Part shown: positions 62,048 to 64,000 of the stretch, piece by piece
How positions within the stretch are numbered: position 1 is the first letter of the stretch
How the letters are laid out: each line of letters starts with the position of its first letter
Assembly: GCF_014692875.1 (NCBI RefSeq)
Contig: NZ_CP061171.1
Span: forward strand, 992,001-1,056,000
Direction: 5' to 3'
Length of the DNA stretch: 64,000 bases
DNA from: Pedobacter riviphilus
Lineage (GTDB): Bacteria; Bacteroidota; Bacteroidia; Sphingobacteriales; Sphingobacteriaceae
Position numbers and translations under genes: made by a program
Notes under the pieces: generated by a model
Told to the model about the DNA's origin: nothing
Databases searched by the model: none
The model's input: the letters and a program-made list of their open reading frames with translations, nothing else

Positions 62048-63533
62048 GTTTTTTAATGATTTTAATAATGTTTTCAATATCGCTAATGGTAGTTAACGGA
62101 TTAAGTAGGGTAAATTTGAGGTAGAAATGATGGTTAATTTTGGTGCCTGCCACTAGGGCTTTTCCTTCGTTGAACATAGATTTTTTAATGTACTGGTTCA
62201 TGGCACAAATATCCAAATGCACATTTTTTGGCCGGTAACGGAAAACCAGGGCACTGATGTCTGATTCGTTCATCAGTTCAAAATCGCAGTCGAAATTTAA
62301 GCGATCAGCAATTTGTGCAGCAGTTTCTATAATCGTATCAAAATAACCACCCAATTTATTCCTGCCCATCATCCTAAGGGTAAACCAAAGTTTTAAAGCA
62401 TCAAAGCGTCGGGTAGTCTGTATCGATTTGTTTACCTGATTGGGTAAACCATCTTCATCATGGTCTTTCGGATTTAAATAATCGGCATGATGGGTAATCA
62501 GGTTAAGATATTTTTTATCATTAACTAAAAAACCACTACTGCTTACCGGTTGGAAGAAAGATTTATGGTAATCGACAGTAACCGAATGGGCCAGCTCAAT
62601 ACCGTTCAACAAACTGCGGTACTTATCGGTTAGCAGTAAGCCACAACCATAAGCCGCATCAATGTGGAACCAGGCGTTATATTTTTTGCTGATAGCGGCA
62701 AGTTCTTTCAGCGGATCAACATTTCCGAAATCGGTAGTGCCTGCTGTGCCCACCACGGCAATAGGAATATTTCCTTGGGCAATTTCGCGCTTAATCGCGT
62801 CTTCCAGTAAAATGGTATTCATCCTAAAGCTGCGGTCAGTTTTAATCTTGATTACCGATTTTTCACCTAAACCTAAAAGGGATGCATTTTTCTGAATACT
62901 AAAGTGTGCTTTTTCGGAAACAAATATTCTGAACCTCGAAGCTTCCTGGGGCAATCCCTCTACTTTAATGTTGTGATTTAGTGCCGTAATTGAATAATGA
63001 TCGCGGGCCAGTAAAAGCCCCATTAAATTGCTCTGGGTACCCCCACTGGTAAAAATGCCGTCTGCTTTTTTGCTATAACCGATCTGATCGCAGGTCCATT
63101 CGATCAGCTTTTGCTCAATTAATGTGCCTCCAGCACTTTGGTCCCAGGTATCGATTGAAGAATTGATGGCCGAAATCATCACCTCGGCAGCTACAGCCGG
63201 AATTACAATAGGGCAGTTTAAATGAGCAATATAAGCAGGGTGATGGAAGGCAACCGCATGGCTGGTGTAAAGCTGTTCCACTTCTTTAAGTAAAGCGTCA
63301 TAGTTATCATGTGTTTTTTCAAATTCGATCGAATCAAACAATGGTTTTAACTTCGACGGCGATATACCACTGAAGGGTTGTTGATTGTTGTTAAGGAATT
63401 TTTTTACTGCCTGGGTAACTTTTCCTACCGCATGCAGGTATTCTGCTTCATTTTCTGGGTGAAAGATTTCCTTGGTCGGACTTTCCGTAAGGAAATTGAT
63501 TAATTCATGTTTTTCGAGGTCTGATGTAAACAT
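61992..63533 (-). CDS. PLP-dependent group II decarboxylase (diaminobutyrate/lysine decarboxylase type)
   Basis: An enzyme of about 513 residues from ATG 63533; an in-frame ATG at 63572 would add 13. Signature: FTSGGTQSNLMGLLLARD, TAGTTDFGNVDPL, FHIDAAYGCGLLL and the PLP lysine in SVTVDYHKSFFQP (Lys337 in the longer numbering). Members decarboxylate diaminobutyrate, ornithine or lysine. As first gene of the hydroxamate siderophore operon it should supply the diamine (1,3-diaminopropane or cadaverine). No aminotransferase for diaminobutyrate is in the window, which mildly favours lysine. Its 3' end overlaps the fusion gene. Confidence 0.9.
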   Translation of the reverse strand: MFTSDLEKHELINFLTESPTKEIFHPENEAEYLHAVGKVTQAVKKFLNNNQQPFSGISPSKLKPLFDSIEFEKTHDNYDALLKEVEQLYTSHAVAFHHPAYIAHLNCPIVIPAVAAEVMISAINSSIDTWDQSAGGTLIEQKLIEWTCDQIGYSKKADGIFTSGGTQSNLMGLLLARDHYSITALNHNIKVEGLPQEASRFRIFVSEKAHFSIQKNASLLGLGEKSVIKIKTDRSFRMNTILLEDAIKREIAQGNIPIAVVGTAGTTDFGNVDPLKELAAISKKYNAWFHIDAAYGCGLLLTDKYRSLLNGIELAHSVTVDYHKSFFQPVSSSGFLVNDKKYLNLITHHADYLNPKDHDEDGLPNQVNKSIQTTRRFDALKLWFTLRMMGRNKLGGYFDTIIETAAQIADRLNFDCDFELMNESDISALVFRYRPKNVHLDICAMNQYIKKSMFNEGKALVAGTKINHHFYLKFTLLNPLTTISDIENIIKIIKKHGNEYVRLNQASADFRRN

Positions 63534-63678
63534 TAGTTTTTCAATTTTCAAAAGGTTAAGGTTTATAGGCAATAAAATGTCATGTCTTTTAAGCCAATAT
63601 TTTCATTAATAAATCTGGCTAGGTGAGCGGTTAAGCGCGGGCTTTTTTATTCATAATCCCGGCTACTAAGGTATATTT

Positions 63679-63701
63679 TTATTTAGATTGATTAAAAATA
63701 A
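63679..63701. promoter_or_regulatory. Candidate iron-regulator operator, siderophore side
   Basis: A 23-base site of the form TTATTT-N11-AAATAA; its left half reads TTATTTAGATT. It lies about 110-145 bases upstream of the decarboxylase. The partner site at 63794-63816 has the mirror half (AATCTAAATAA) intact, so both appear to be variants of one 11-1-11 palindrome. Confidence 0.55.
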
Positions 63702-63793
63702 TATTTTAAATATTTTTAACATATTGTTGGTAAGTCGTTTATGTACTTGTTTTTGAGTGATTTATCATTAGTGAGAATAAAAATCAAGATATT

Positions 63794-63816
63794 TTATTTG
63801 TATTTAATCTAAATAA
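63794..63816. promoter_or_regulatory. Candidate iron-regulator operator, receptor side
   Basis: A 23-base site TTATTT-N11-AAATAA whose right half reads AATCTAAATAA. It begins about 30-50 bases before the receptor start codon and overlaps a putative promoter (TTTG 63797-63800, TTGTTTTG 63821-63828, 20-base spacing), so binding could block transcription. Confidence 0.55.
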
Positions 63817-63828
63817 ATGATTGTTTTG
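63797..63828 (+). promoter_or_regulatory. Candidate promoter of the TonB-dependent receptor
   Basis: TTTG (63797-63800) and TTGTTTTG (63821-63828) resemble the Bacteroidota -33 and -7 elements with 20 bases between. The start codon at 63847 follows about 19 bases after the -7 element. Confidence 0.45.
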
Positions 63829-63846
63829 TGCAAAAAAATAATTCGA

Positions 63847-64000
63847 ATGAAGAATCTATACTTAATGGCAATCCTTGTCTGTGGATTTATTTTAACAGGC
63901 AAAGCTCAAACCGTTATCGGAAAGGTAATTGGAGAAACCGCACCGCTTGCGGGGGCAAATATTAAAGTTGAAGGCAAAAATACTTCAGCTACAACAGCTG
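63847..64000 (+). CDS. TonB-dependent receptor, 5' part, cut by the window edge
   Basis: The first 51 codons are visible and open to the edge. The product begins with a signal peptide (MKNLYLMAILVCGFILTGKAQ) and then the start of a CarboxypepD_reg-like domain (TVIGKVIGETAPLAGANIKVEG), the usual opening of Bacteroidota TonB-dependent receptors. Divergent placement beside the siderophore operon and a shared pair of operators make it the likely uptake receptor for that siderophore. The remainder lies outside the window. Confidence 0.75.
   Translation, partial: MKNLYLMAILVCGFILTGKAQTVIGKVIGETAPLAGANIKVEGKNTSATTA

Overview
The window looks like a chromosome segment of a Bacteroidota bacterium of the Sphingobacteriaceae, most likely Pedobacter or a close relative. 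The evidence is the low GC content, two SusC/SusD pairs, many lipoproteins with a Cys-Lys-Lys start after the lipobox, TAnnTTTG-type promoters and the near absence of Shine-Dalgarno sequences. I saw no tRNA, rRNA, CRISPR array, integrase or transposase. The assignment rests on recognising gene families by eye, not on a search.

Layout. (1) 0.3-8.6 kb, plus strand: two paralogous TlpA-like thioredoxin proteins, a YceI-like protein, a di-haem cytochrome c peroxidase, a TonB-dependent receptor and a DUF4397 lipoprotein, closed by a terminator near 8.7 kb. (2) 8.8-13.6 kb, minus strand: a TldD-TldE-TldD modular metalloprotease cluster in which both TldD proteins carry a Tat-like leader. (3) 13.9-21.1 kb, minus strand: a compact MoxR / DUF58 / BatA-like / two-membrane-protein operon, divergent from a DUF4159 gene. 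(4) 21.8-26.5 kb: an Lrp/AsnC regulator divergent from serC, a DUF1015 gene and a 48-residue membrane protein, then a GATase-fold secreted protein and a DUF1543 gene. (5) 26.8-28.5 kb: a lone FAD/NAD(P)-binding protein. (6) 29.5-54.8 kb, plus strand: a large polysaccharide-utilisation-type locus. (7) 55-56 kb: a small Cys-rich lipoprotein and an M23 peptidase. (8) 56.3-63.5 kb, minus strand: an NRPS-independent hydroxamate siderophore operon, divergent from a TonB-dependent receptor cut by the window edge.

The most interesting part is region 6. Two SusC/SusD pairs, each followed by a fasciclin lipoprotein, are joined to DUF5007-like and DUF5008-like lipoproteins, two LamG lipoproteins with a degraded alkaline-phosphatase-fold domain, and an M60 (mucinase-type) metallopeptidase with a discoidin domain. 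After a terminator come a GH2 beta-galactosidase, a GH27 alpha-galactosidase and a second M60 peptidase. The same LacI-type palindrome (CAAACGTTTG followed by CG) lies upstream of both transcription units. I infer a regulon that degrades galactose-capped O-glycoproteins rather than a plain polysaccharide.

In region 8 a PLP decarboxylase, an amine N-hydroxylase, an NIS-synthetase/acyltransferase fusion and a second NIS synthetase form a full set for a citrate-type dihydroxamate siderophore. Two 23-bp operators of the form TTATTT-N11-AAATAA flank the divergent promoters and are candidate iron-regulator sites.

Dispersed intergenic repeats beginning CGTCATTCC or similar, some with terminal inverted repeats and internal hairpins, occur at several gene junctions.
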